Shown one piece after another: positions 1 through 11,338 of a stretch of 64,000 bases of DNA. The position numbers were made by a program, and so were the translations under genes. The DNA is taken from NCBI GenBank assembly GCA_021521415.1, contig JAIQDT010001139.1, forward strand, positions 124,001 through 188,000, given 5' to 3'. The notes beneath the pieces were generated by a model. It had not been told where the DNA came from, searched no databases, and saw only the letters and a program-made list of their open reading frames with translations. The first letter of the stretch is position 1. Each line of letters begins with the position of its first letter. This stretch comes from Bidens hawaiensis. Taxonomy: Eukaryota; Streptophyta; Magnoliopsida; Asterales; Asteraceae.

Positions 1-2
1 TA

Positions 3-1513
3 CTAGGCGTTCTAGCCTTTTTCCGACACCAACTTACTGCTATCATCCCACCCGAACTCCATTTATTATTCCTTAAACTCTTCCAACGTTTGTTTAACTC
101 CTTCAACTCTTATTATTATTTCGACATCACCGAAATCGACGGTGTCAACACTAACGAACTCTACAACGCGGTCCAGCTCTACCTATCCGCCTCCGCGGCC
201 GCAAATGCGACCGCTTCTAACCGCCTTTCGCTCACTCGCGGTCTTAATTCGTCCGTTATCACCTTCGGGCTAACGAATAATGACCGCCTCCCAGACGTGT
301 TCCGTAACATTTCCGTTGTTTGGGAACACGTTGTGACGCCACGGCATTCGAATTCGAATTCGTGGCGTTCTTGGCAGGACGAGAAGCGTGGGTTCACGCT
401 TCGGGTTAATAAAAAAGATAACCTGAATAATAATAATAATAATATAATTAAAGAGTACCTTGATTTTATAACCGAAAAGGCGAATGAAATTAAGAGAGAG
501 AATCAAGACAGGAAGTTGTACACGAACTCCCGCGGATCTTTCGATTCCCGAGAACGTCCGTGGGAGTCCGTGCCGTTTAAGCATCCGAGCACGTTTGAAA
601 CGCTGCGATGGACCCGGTTAAGAAAACAGAGATAGAGATAATGTCTGATTTACGTGATTTTGTGGATGGTGAGGCATTTTATAAACGCATGGGGCGTGCG
701 TGGAAGAGAGGGTATTTGTTGTACGGTCCGCCCGGGACTGGGAAATCGAGTATGATTGCGGCTATTGCGAATTACCTCAAGTACGATATTTACGACCTTG
801 AGTTGACCGAGGTCAAATCAAATTCCGACCTTCGGAAGTTGCTTATGAAGACGAGCTCGAAATCAATAATCGTGATTGAAGATATTGATTGTTCGGTTAA
901 TCTCGCGAATCGTAAAAGAAATGGTTCGGTAACGAGTGTTTCGGATGCTAGATCCGGTCCGGGTGGTCCGGTTGATATGGAAAATGATGATAACAATAAC
1001 TCGATTACGTTATCGGGTTTATTGAACTTTACGGACGGGTTATGGTCATGTTGTGGGTCGGAGCGGATATTCGTTTTCACAACTAATCATATTGAAAAAC
1101 TTGACCCCGCATTGTTGCGGAGCGGGCGGATGGATATGCACGTGTTCATGAGCTATTGTTCTTCGTTCCCGTCGCTTAAGATTTTGTTAAAGAACTACTT
1201 GGACTGGGACGACGTTGATATTGAGAACGATGTTTTGGAGGATCTAGCGGCAGTGATTGACAAAGTGGAAATGACTCCTGCGGATGTTAGCGAGGTGTTG
1301 ATAAAAAACAAAAGAGATAAGGACAAGGCGGTCAGGGTGTTGTTAGAGACGTTGAGGACTAAAGTGGCGAAAGAGGTTGAGGTGGAGGAGAAGAGGGCGT
1401 TGGATACTTCGAAAGAAGCTAGTGGTGTGGCGACTAGTGGCGGTGATGACGTGGAGGTAGATTACAATAAAGGTGGGGAGGATGAAAAAGAAAAGAAAAA
1501 TATGATTACTTAA
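3..1513 (+). pseudogene. AAA-ATPase (BCS1-like, At4g25835 type), tandem copy 1, frameshifted; 5' end outside window
   Basis: The frame is open from the first bases, so the start codon lies left of the window. The N-terminal AAA-associated region contains YYYFDITEIDGVNTNELYNA and is followed by the linker PWESVPFKHPSTFETL. The AAA core has Walker A GPPGTGKSS (about 730-756), Walker B SIIVIEDIDCS, the sensor region FVFTTNHIEKLDPALLRSGR, and the C-terminal helix MTPADVSEVLIKNKRDKDKA before an acidic tail. Plant members of this family are intronless, membrane-anchored ATPases of the BCS1 subgroup, induced in seeds or under stress. The frame shifts at about 602-606: copy 2 reads ACGCTTGCCATGGAT where this copy reads ACGCTGCGATGGAC, one base fewer, so the N-terminal frame runs on to 635 while the core continues in another frame from ATG 608. 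This is either a recent pseudogene or a single-base assembly error; the rest of the coding sequence is well kept. Confidence 0.85.
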
Positions 1514-2154
1514 TTAGTTAAGTAAGCAATTAAGGTTAATTGTTGACTCACCTTATTTTATAGTATTTGGGTTTAGTTGATTATTATTATTATTATTATT
1601 ATTAATCAATCAAAACAAGGGTTTGGTTGGGGGACATTGGAATTCCTGGTGGGGTCTCTTGGGAATTGGATGTTGAAAATTTGGAAAATATAAAATATAT
1701 ATATGGTCCTTGTTTTGGTTTTTAGTCATGTATGATTGTATCATACTAAATTATGTAACTGTGTTTGATATTTTGATTTCCTAGTTAGGTTACTAAGTTT
1801 TTAATTATTATTGTTTATTAATGTTTGTTAAGACGTGGCACTTTTGCTATTTTATCTCTAGCTAATGTTACAAACGTGTGCTAGGTTTAAATAATGATTT
1901 AAAGATAAGAAAAGGAATGATATGATTGGTCCTTAGACCGAGCCTCTTGCCCTAAAAAACCGTCGAGAACGTGCATATATATATATAAAGGTTGAAAATG
2001 CCGGTGTTCTAAGTGAAAAAGTTGGGGAGAGACGCCCCATTATGGATACCTGAGGGCATCATTACAAAGGGTTTTAAACATTACGCATAAAACTGGAAAA
2101 ATACATATGCCTACGCGTGACGTTGACATTACATGATTTAACGTGCCGGGATCT
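1514..2154. other. Intergenic, AT-rich
   Basis: This is the 3' flank of AAA-ATPase copy 1, with a short (TTA)n run near 1581-1602 and short TA tracts. I see no gene or RNA feature. Confidence 0.5.
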
Positions 2155-2594
2155 CAGCCAAGAAAGAGGCACCTGTTAACTTTTTGACTGATCCTCGTGA
2201 GGGAAGATCTACACTGCGTCCTGCGGATGTTCTTGTGTTTGGCTGGACAAGGGGTAAGCATGCGTGTTGACCTCACTGGGGTGTCCCCGTTGGTGGGGCT
2301 GAGAGACAGGGCTTCGTACCGGGACAGACGGTTTTGAGAGCGGAGTCTAGGAAGGTTGCTAAGCATGAGACATCGTGTTTGGAGAATCAGCACATGTTCA
2401 TTCCATTTGCCTTCGACACTTTTGGATCCCTAGCTCCCGAGGCGGTTCGCTTCTTGGAGCGGGTGCAGAAGGTGGTCCACAGTGACTCGCAGAGCCCGAG
2501 GAACCAAGGATTTATATTTAGTAGAATAGGCTTTGCAATTCAAAAGGGGATAGCGGCGCAACTTGTTGCTCGCTTACCCATTATCCAGATGTAG
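2155..2594 (+). pseudogene. Decayed C-terminal part of a repeat-borne plant ORF
   Basis: Translation gives FLTDPREGRSTLRPADVLVF, GWTRGKHAC, then VDLTGVSPLVGLR, GFVPGQTVLRAESRKVAKHE, FIPFAFDTFGSLAPEAVRFL and finally FAIQKGIAAQLVARLP, ending at TAG 2592-2594. The pieces form one protein only across at least two frame changes, near 2253 and near 2303; the last 86 codons are open from 2334. From memory, the block ending in AIQKGxxAQLVARLP recurs in many plant genomes next to reverse-transcriptase-type ORFs, usually annotated as hypothetical. I know of no function for it. It is probably a fragment of an old transposable element. Confidence 0.6.
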
Positions 2595-3331
2595 TTTGGT
2601 TTGTGTTATATATAAAAGGATCAATAAAAAAAAAATGATTTAACGTTTTTAGCTCTTTCATTACGAATGCCAAGCAGTGGATGCTTGTTGCAGTAAGTTT
2701 CAATCACTAAAAGACAAGTGTGTAAACTACATCACCTTTTCCGATTTTCGTACTTCTTTTTGGATTTATAATAATCAGGTAACCAGCTGTGTAAATCGAA
2801 TATGTTATGCAGATGACCCAAAACAGATTGTACTGCTGTAAATTAAAATACAAGTTATGCCCATGTATGCAAAAATTTTGCCTACAAAAAGTTGTACTGT
2901 GTGGGGCAAACCCTGGACTAAAAAGGCAAAAGAGTACAATGGTCTCATTGGTAAAGAAAAAAAGAAAGGTTAAAAAAAGAAGAAATAAGATACAACTCAA
3001 CTTTTTGTTTTTTTAACCACTATATAATATATATACAAGTAACAATTTTAATATGACCCACTTATGGTTTACTAAACATAAACATGCGCAACGCGCATGT
3101 TATCAAACCTTGTTTTATATCTTTTCTAATATGACCTGCCTCGATTCGATAAGATTCGAATCAGACCAAAATAGTTATTTTGTAGCAATAGACAAATAAA
3201 CCTTATATATTTTTCTCTTCATAAAAAAAATTTCTTGGTCCAACACTGTTTGTTTTTATATTATTATTATTATATTTTTTAAATTATAATTATATATATA
3301 AGTACTTGATCATTTCAAAAGTTTTTTTACA
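2595..3331. other. Intergenic, AT-rich
   Basis: This is low-complexity AT-rich DNA with poly-A and TA tracts. I see no coding or structural feature with support. Confidence 0.5.
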
Positions 3332-3626
3332 GCGAGAAGTGAAGGTGTAACTCCATTAATCTGTAATTTCACTCTCTTTCTTATGTGTAGGTGTGTTGTG
3401 TAGGTGCATATGTATGTGTGTAGGTACGTATGTTTGTATATGTGTATGTATGTTTGTATGTGTGTAGGTACATATGATTGAATGTGGCTCGGTACATTTA
3501 TATGCTTGTATGTAGGTTTGAATGTGTAATTAAGACATAAATACAACCAACCTACGTATATGTATGTAACATCATTTGAAAGAGAGTGAAATTAGGGATT
3601 AATGGAGTTATACATTCACTTCTCGC
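3332..3626. mobile_element. MITE-like foldback element (about 295 bp, 49-bp terminal inverted repeats)
   Basis: Positions 3332-3380 and 3578-3626 are inverted repeats of each other. They start GCGAAGTT-unrelated GCGAGAAGTGAA, with ACTCCATTAATC in the middle and end AATTTCACTCTCTTTC, with only a few mismatches. The interior is a GT/ATGT-rich simple sequence (TGTATGTG, TAGGTACATATG types) with no coding capacity. I could not fix a target-site duplication, so the superfamily is open; long inverted repeats with a non-coding core suggest a Mutator-like or foldback MITE. Confidence 0.7.
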
Positions 3627-3721
3627 AAGATCCATCCCCTATATAGTTATTTAGTTATTTTCTTGTAACATTATATATTTATTATTATTATTATTATAGG
3701 TGTTATAAATAATATAAATGA

Positions 3722-3860
3722 TAGGCTCGTTCAGGCTCGCGAGCCGGTTTAAGCTTGATAAATGAAGCTCAGACTCGGGTTCGTTTATTAGACGGGCTTA
3801 TTTTTAGACTTGAGCTCAGCTCGATCAAATTTTTTCACGAGTCCATCTCAAGTAGCTTGT
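3722..3860. repeat. AGCTCG/GGCTCG-rich dispersed repeat fragment
   Basis: The sequence is rich in GCTCG, GAGCTC and AAGCTTG words (GGCTCGTTCAGGCTCGCGAG, TGAGCTCAGCTCG). Related fragments occur at about 7407-8275, 33032-33100 and 58337-58800. They appear to be remnants of one dispersed non-coding repeat family. Confidence 0.5.
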
Positions 3861-4061
3861 GAAAAAATTGGCGTGGAAAGTGTCAAACGTGTATTTGTGG
3901 GCTGTTGTAACCTTCTAGCCCGAAAAGAATGCATATATTTTGGGATGATATTTGGAAAGATATTTACAACCAATTTACAAAGATATAGTCCGTTTATTAT
4001 TATTGTTATATAACCCCCAATCTCTGACTTTGATCATCTATCATTCTATGCAACAAACAAC

Positions 4062-5568
4062 ATGATGGAGCTCTGGAAAAACATGGCATCCTTAATCGGT
4101 GTTGTGGTCTTGTTCCAACGCCAACTTAGTGGTTTCATCCCATATGAACTCCGTTTATTATTCCTTAAACTCTTCCAACGTTTGTTTAACTCCTTCAACT
4201 CTTATTATTACTTCGACATCACCGAAATCGACGGTATCAACATTAACGAACTCTACAACACGGTCCAGCTCTACTTATCCGAAACCGCAGCCGCAAATGC
4301 GTCCCCTTCAACCCGCCTTTCGCTCTCTCGCGGTCTTAACAAGTCGGTTATCACATTCGGGCTAACGAGCAATGCTCGGTTGTCAGACGTGTTCCTTGAC
4401 GTTAAAGTCGTGTGGGAACACGTCGTGACACCGAGACAGTCTGGTAATTCTTCGAATTCCGGACGAGATAAGCGTAGGTTTACGCTTCGGGTTAACAAAA
4501 AGGGTAAACCGCGTATCCTTAATGATTACCTTGAGTTCATAACCGAAAAGGCGAATGAGATCAAGAGAGAATCGTGACAGGTTTCTGTACACGAATAACG
4601 GCACCCGGTACTGGTATAACTGGGTGCCGTTTAAGCACCCGTGCACGTTTGAAACGCTTGCCATGGATCCGGTTAAAAAGGCGGAGATCATGTCTGATCT
4701 CCGCGATTTTGCGGATGGGGGTAAGGCGTTTTATGAACGCACGGGGCGTGCGTGGAAGAGAGGGTATTTGTTGTATGGTCCGCCTGGGACCGGGAAGTCA
4801 AGTATGATCGCGGCCATGGCAAATTACCTCAACTATGATATATTCGACCTAGAGTTGACCGGAGTCAAAACGAATTCCGACCTTCGGAAGTTGCTTATAA
4901 GTACGAGCTCGAAATCGATAATTGTAATAGAAGATATCGATTGTTCGGTTAATTTCGCGAATTTTAAAAAAAGGGATTTAAAAAAAAGTGGTACGGATAC
5001 GAAATCCAAACCCAAACCGGGACCCAGTGGTCCCACCAATAACTCAATTACGTTATCGGGTTTATTGAACTTTACAGACGGGTTATGGTCATCTTGTAGA
5101 CCGGAGCGGATATTTGTTTTCACAACGAATCATATTGAGAAACTGGACCCTGCATTGTTAAGAAGTGGGCGGATGGATATGCATGTGCTCATGGGGTATT
5201 GTTTGTTCCCGGCGCTTAAGATTTTGCTTAAAAATTACTTGGATTGTGATGACGGGGATATTGAGAGTGACGTTTTGGAGGATCTTGCGGCGCTGATCGA
5301 TGAGGCGGAGATGACTCCTGCGGATATTAGTGAGGTGTTGATTAAAAACAAGCGAGATAAGGACAAGGCAGTCAGGGCGTTGTTAGAGGCGTTGAAAAGT
5401 AAGGTGGAGAAGAAAAGGACGAGGGAGACGGAGAAAGAGAAGAAGGGGGAGTTGGATAATCCGAAAAAGGTTGGTGGCGCAGCGACGAGTGATGGCGATG
5501 ACGTGGCGGTCGAATTGAAGAAAGATGGGGCATTTGAAAAGGTTAATGAGATTTTGTTAATTAATTAA
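4062..5568 (+). pseudogene. AAA-ATPase (BCS1-like, At4g25835 type), tandem copy 2, frameshifted
   Basis: The gene starts at ATG 4062 (MMELWKNMASLIGV; a likely membrane-anchoring N-terminus) and is collinear with copy 1 throughout. It has the AAA-associated N-terminal part (YYYFDITEIDGININELYNT), linker VPFKHPCTFETLAMDPVKK, Walker A GPPGTGKSS (about 4780-4806), Walker B SIIVIEDIDCS, the NHIEKLDPALLRSGRMDMHV sensor region and a lysine-rich tail ending at TAA 5566-5568. Copy 1 reads AAGAGAGAGAATCAAGAC where this copy reads AAGAGAGAATCGTGAC at about 4562-4578. The 2-nt loss in the AG run puts TGA at 4575-4577 in the first frame. The core then resumes in another frame. The broken site differs from that of copy 1, so the two lesions arose separately. 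Alternatives are a real pseudogene or a homopolymer/dinucleotide assembly error. Confidence 0.85.
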
Positions 5569-7134
5569 AAATCTATTAAAGTTAATTTTTGGGTTAATCA
5601 ACAGAGTTATGAACTTATGATGCTAAATTACACTTATGTTTGGAAATTTTCATTTGCTTCTTGTTTTACGGTTGGTCTCTTATTTTTTATGGCTACAAGT
5701 TTATTATTGTTTTATAAATGTAACACGTTTGCTATTTTATGCCTGCTTAATGTTACAAATGCATGTTAGGTTTCAAATATTATTAAAAGAGTATATAAAC
5801 ATGAATCATCCCCTTTTGAGTATTTTGGTTATGCTTGACTATTTTTTGGTCAAACTTGACATTTGGAAGGCCCAATTATTGGGGTTCATCTCTGAATATG
5901 TTTGGAGAACCTGATGGGCCAATAACTCTGTTGCTTCTGCTATAATCAAGGGAAAATTGGTCATTTTCTTTGGCATGATAAAAGTCCACATTCTTGTGGG
6001 GAAAGGGAAAATACTTTGGTCAACATGTTTGCTTAGTATGGATGCCCTTAGAGCACCACTAATGCAACGCGTCCGCTGTTTCAAACATCCAATTTAGCAT
6101 TTCATATCAGGTTTTAAACAAGCATATAAAAACATTTATTTATCTTATGGTAGTTATTACACATCGCTCTTTTTACAAACCGTCACGTCATCACCTACTT
6201 TTCTCTTTATTTTATGTAAAGTTAACGTGAACGGACCCACTATCAAGTGATTGTTCTTACAACTAATACAACCCACTTCAATGGCGGAAGTGGTTTGTAA
6301 CATGTGTTTGTAGATCTAAACGGTGTCACGTGTGCATCATTGAAGATACTCTTTCAATAATTGTTAAAAGGTTAATAACACATGGAATGGTAGTTTCGGA
6401 CTTTAGGCATTATAGAAAGAGAAATCGTGTTTGAAAATTGGAACCCGTTAATACGATTGGACTTTACTATATGTGACCGGTGGGCCTGTTGGATTTTACA
6501 GATACGAGAAAACAACCAGGCTCAAAGTTACAAAGCTATTACTATTAAATTTTTGGGCTTGTTTAATGACTAGGTTTCGATGTGGGTCTACATGTAAATC
6601 TCACCATATCCGAACGACCATTATGAGTTTCTGACACATGAGCTATGACATAGACAGTCAAACTTCAAAATTCTTTTGTCAAAACAGTCGCCTGACCAAT
6701 ATTTGCACTGGGGTGAGCATTAACCGAATTCAAATTAAACTAAAAGATGTTATCAGTTATTTTCATAAATTTCAAGCTTTTATACATCCATCTCATGTTT
6801 TATACCACAATTTCATGTATTTAAACATTCATTTCATGTAGCTAAAATTTAGTTATTAATCAAACTAAAACCTAAAAATTAACTGCAATAACCGAACAAT
6901 TAACCGGAAACCAAATGATTAATTAGGTTGACGTTAATAACCAAACAGAGTAGAACCGTACACATCCCTGTGACTATAGACGGTCAAACTATAAAATTTA
7001 TTGGTCAAAACGATAATCGGGCCTAATGTGAATTTGGGTATTGACCCAAATCAAATATAAGCCCTAAATATTAGCAGCAGTGTGCAGTACTGCAGTTCTT
7101 CGTTTCTACTCAGAACACACTTTTACCGATAACA
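5569..7134. other. Intergenic region with a diverged direct repeat
   Basis: There is no gene. Two diverged direct repeats of about 50 bp (6642-6690 and 6969-7019, both containing TAGACxGTCAAACT and GGTCAAAAC-like words) flank a segment that begins near 6704 with TGGGGTGAGCATTAACCG and ends near 6969 with CGTACACATCCCTG. This could be an eroded hAT-like element, but no 8-bp target duplication is clear. Confidence 0.45.
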
Positions 7135-10100
7135 ATGGTGGACACTAATCAAGTACGAACCCTAATCCTAATTTTTGTATATTTGCTATTTTATTTACAG
7201 TTAATTTATCTAATTAGTCTTATGATTATGAATTTTGATTATGTAAGTATATAAATGCAGGTTGCTGATGAATACGAATTAGTAATTGAATTATCTGAGA
7301 AAGATACTCTGTTTGAGAAGAAAAAGGTTAGAGTTTTAATGGATTATTTGCAGAATGTTAATTTGGGTTTTACAAAATGTTAAAATTGGTTGTATAAAAT
7401 TACGAAAGCTCGAGCTTGGCTTGTCAATTGTTTTTACATGCCCGGGCCCTGCTTGTTTATTATTAACTTCATTAATTTGTGTAAGTTTTAACTTATTTTT
7501 ATGTATTTTGAGAAAAACCTTAATGCGCCTAACTTGATTCGAGCTCGTGTGCAGTGCTTAAATTAGGGGTGTTGATTGTGTCAGGTTGGCAGGTTAGCGG
7601 GTTGAAATGTGCAACCAGTACCCGACCATATTATTATTCGTGTCAAAGTATTCAAACCTAACCTGCACAACACAAATTCAGGTCGACCCGAAAACGACCT
7701 GTTTGACTCATTTACTAAAGAAACTAAAAGATTTTTTAAATAAAATGGATAAATTTTTAGAGTCGGTAGAGAAAATGAGTAATATGATTTTTTTTTTCTG
7801 TTTTAAATAATTAAGATCTTGATTTTGATTCAAAATTGCAAGAATATACTCGGCAAATGGAAAACGGAAAAAAAAATATATATATATATAATAATTATAA
7901 AAGTTTAATTTTGATTACTTAAACGGGTCAACCCGAACCTAACCCGTTTTATAAAACGGGCCATTTTAGTCTACCCGAACCGACGCGTTCTTTAAACGGA
8001 TCATGTTAGTCAACCCAAAGTCTTTTTTTTCGTGTCGGGTTCGGGTTGTGTTAGTAGTTGCCGCCCCTAGCGTAAATGAGCCAAAGCTCGGTTCTAGCTC
8101 GGTTGCATAGTGTGAAGTTAATACATAGAAGTCTAAAAGAGTTAGAACGTAAAAATACATTAGGGTTGTTAAGGCTTGAGAAGCCTAAACGGTCTTCCAA
8201 TTTTGAGATCAGGCCCGTTTCAAGCCTTTTTATTGATCTGATTTTGAGTAGCTTGTGATCGTCTCAGCTTGTTTGCGCCCGTATATAAAATCATTTTATT
8301 TTTTTATAGAAACTATTAGAAGTCAAGGGTTTCGATCCCAATGGAAAAGTTAGAATCAAGAACAAATGTAGCGTCGAGCTGTTGAATTCTGTTTTGGAAG
8401 AGATGATTCAGAGAGCGAGAATCATTCATTCTGATGAGGTAAAATGAGCCATTGAAATAGCTGATAATAATAATAATATTAATTCATCAATACATTTTAC
8501 TAATTTACCCTCATGATTGTTTATTTATTATCAGGTTGATCTTTACTTTGGATGGACTGATGCTGCTCATCCAGTGGGATTTTGCGGTCAAAGGAATGAA
8601 CTAGAGTCTCTTTATTCAATCTTGTCACTCGTTGACAAGTCAAAGTTAAAAGATCAACGAGTCTTCCAAGATCTTAAGAATGCAACTCTAGATTTGATTC
8701 ATAAGTTTGAGAAAAATATTAAAGAAGACGTTAAAATTCTCGCCAACCGAAACTTGGACAAGGAGAAACTTTTATTACAATGGGGCGAAAGTAACGGTAT
8801 TAAGTCTAAAATTGACATAGCTTGTAAGTTTTTTGTTTATTAGCCATTTTATAAATATGTTACAAAATGATTTTTTATATTTATTGTAACTTTTTTTAAT
8901 TTCATATTTTACAGATTTTGAAGAAGCTGGAAGAGGAGCTATAGCAAGTGAAGATCTTGAAGTTGGAGATATTGCTTTGGAAATCCCGGTATCTGTCATT
9001 ATTTCAGAGGACATTATACATAACACAAGTATGGTATGTTAAAATTTATTCATCTATTTATTTGATATATATGTTACATTAACACATGAACTTAATAATC
9101 ATATGTATTTGTTGCAGTTTACAGTATTAGAAAAAGTGGATAAAATCTCATCCGAGACAATGTTATTATTATGGAGTATGAAGGAAAAACACGATATCAA
9201 CTCGAGATTTAAGCCATACTTCGATTCTTTACCAGAAACATTTAATACAGGTAGTTTTGAAAATAACAAGCTCGATATATTATCTTTACATATTATTTAA
9301 TATCTAAATGTTGTTTTATTATTACAGGATTAAGCTTTGGAATTGAAGCAATCATGGCTTTAGAAGGAACGCTTTTGCTAGAAGAGATAGTTCAAGCTAA
9401 GGAGGTAATGTTTATTGACTTTTTTAGGAACAATTTTTTGTTTTTATTAATTTTTATTTTTCTAATTGCAGCATTTGCGGTCACAATACGATGATTTAGT
9501 TCCATCTTTATGCAAAAATTATCCCGATATATTTCCTCCCGAGTTGTACAAGTGGGATGACTTTTTATGGGCGTGTGAGTTATGGTATTCGAATAGCATG
9601 AAAATGATGTTTAGTGACGGGAAACTAAAAACATGCTTAGTTCCCATTGCAGGATTCCTGAATCATTCGGTTCGTTAATACTCCTTTGTTCTTATAATTA
9701 TATATTTCTGTAACTTTATATAAAAAGTTTAAAACTTTATGATAATCTTGTAGTTATCACCACACATAATGCATTACGGAAGAGTGAATAATACTACAAA
9801 CTCATTAAAGTTTCCGCTTGTAAGAAACTGCAAAACGGGAGAACAATGTTATCTTACGTACGGGAATTTGTCAAGTTCGCATTTAGTTAATTTTTACGGC
9901 TTTTTACCGAAAGGAGACAATCCGTATAATGCTATCCCGCTTGGTATTCTTTAAAACTGTTACGTTTTTAAAACTCGCTATTGTTTTTTATATTGTCATA
10001 TCTTGATACTTTTTTGTTGCAGATTTTGATCTCTCTGAGGTTGATAACACGGATGACACGTGTCACTTATCTAATTGGTCTACTCATATGGTTCGGGCCA

Positions 10101-10605
10101 CGTGGCTTTCAAATAACCATGGAATGTTTCATTACGGGTTGCCACGTCCTTTGTTAGAATATCTTCGTGAAGCTCGTGGGTTGTTTTTACAATCAGATGT
10201 CACCGTAATAACACTTTTATTACTTTATTTTGTTAAATCGATCGGCTATTTGATGACTTTGAAGTTATAATGTTTTATGTACTTGTAGGAACAAGAAAAG
10301 TTGGAAGTTGAATTGGAAATTCTAGAAGACCTTCAATCTACGTTTGATGCCATGATGCAAAACTTGGACGAGACAGAACCGCTAGCCAGGTACTTTAATG
10401 GTGGGTGTTTTTTAGCGAGCTTGGTCTTGTATGTTTTTAAGTTTTTTCATTTGTTTTCTTTAGGGAAAAGTGTGTTTGGGATGTTAAGCTAGCACTGGAT
10501 TATAAAGATTTGCAAAGACAGATTATTGCATCGATTGTGAATTCCTGTTATGCTGGTCGACAATTGGTGGAAATTGAGTTGCAGAAGTATACAAATAATG
10601 GCTAG
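7135..10605 (+). CDS. SET-domain protein lysine methyltransferase (Rubisco LSMT-like class), 12 exons, 547 aa
   Basis: Exons read from splice sites are: 7135-7152, 7261-7326, 8310-8438, 8535-8823, 8915-9033, 9118-9250, 9328-9404, 9472-9669, 9754-9943, 10023-10204, 10289-10389 and 10464-10605. They total 1644 nt, which stays in frame to TAG 10603-10605; every intron is GT-AG. The SET region begins about residue 170 with YFEEAGRGAIASEDLEVGDI (the usual AGRG motif), with an inserted helical part after it. The catalytic-site motif is LVPIAGFLNHS (8th exon), followed by CYLTYGNLSSSHLVNFYGF, the tyrosine-containing C-terminal SET motif, and a Rubisco-LSMT substrate-binding-like C-terminus (LEYLREARGLF). 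The proteins of this class use S-adenosylmethionine to methylate lysines; the substrate here is unknown. Length and order resemble Arabidopsis At2g18850-type proteins, from memory. Exon 1 is only 18 nt and is the least certain part. Confidence 0.88.
7407..8275. repeat. AGCTCG-type dispersed repeat in intron 2 of the SET gene, split by a hAT element
   Basis: The left part (7407-7563: AGCTCGAGCTTGGCTTGTCA, GAGCTCGTGTGC) and right part (8078-8275: GAGCCAAAGCTCGGTT, GGCTTGAGAAGCC) align in order with the unbroken relative at 58373-58625. The two halves were one repeat before the hAT element at 7564-8069 landed in it. Confidence 0.6.
7564..8069. mobile_element. Non-autonomous hAT-like element in intron 2 of the SET gene
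   Basis: The element begins TAGGGGTG and ends CGCCCCTA. It is flanked by 8-bp duplications GCTTAAAT (7556-7563) and GCGTAAAT (8070-8077), one mismatch, as expected for hAT elements. The interior is built of GGGTTGACCCG-like words and AT-rich DNA, with no transposase. It lies in the large intron and leaves both splice sites (7327 and 8309) untouched. Confidence 0.75.
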
Positions 10606-11338
10606 TTCCAGATTTGACTTCTTACCGCGTGGTCACGTACATGGTTGACTCGAGGTATCTTTGCAGTTTCCAAAGGCACGCCTGCCGTATAAACGGAAAG
10701 CTTTTTTATTCGTCTTTCAATGCATATATTTATGCAAGTGGCGATTTGGCAATGGCATCATGTTACATTGTTGAAGCGAAGTTAAATGTACCATACTAGT
10801 CGGTCAGTTTTGTGTTATGTTTTGTTAAATTTTTGGTTTGGAATATTTGCTTATATGTATCCATTAGGTCTGTTTCGCAACATTCTGCTGTTATTGTTTT
10901 TTCTTCGACATTTTAGAGCTGGATCTTGTTCTGTTAGTTTGCTGCAATTATTTAAAGATTGCAATTTCAATAAGTTACACATGAGTAACTATTTGGGTCA
11001 TTTGAATTTTTAACGTATCAGATCGGTATTTCCTGTAGTTAAATTAGAAAAAAATTACAATATTTTCATATGTATTATTTTAAAAATTAAAGAAAATATT
11101 CATGCTACCGAACTTAGTATGATGGGCCAAATGTTTAAAGAAAGTATAAATGTAATTAACTATTTGAAGATCAACTGATGCCCATTTGGATGCTTTGAGG
11201 TTTAAGTACTTGAGAGTTGAGAGTTGAGATTTGCAGCGAAAATGATCAAATATCTGAATATAGTTTTTTTGAAACTATTTGAAAATTGAAAGTCAATTTT
11301 TTGTTGGATTTGCTCAAAGACAAATATCGGATAGAGCA
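10606..11338. other. 3' flank of the SET gene and intergenic DNA
   Basis: The sequence after TAG 10605 probably holds the 3' UTR (T-rich stretches to about 11010). No separate gene is supported. Confidence 0.5.

Noticed and set aside
3381..3577. Tandem GTATGTGTG units as a CRISPR-like or satellite array
   Set aside because: The units are irregular simple sequence inside a MITE, and CRISPR arrays do not occur in plant nuclei.
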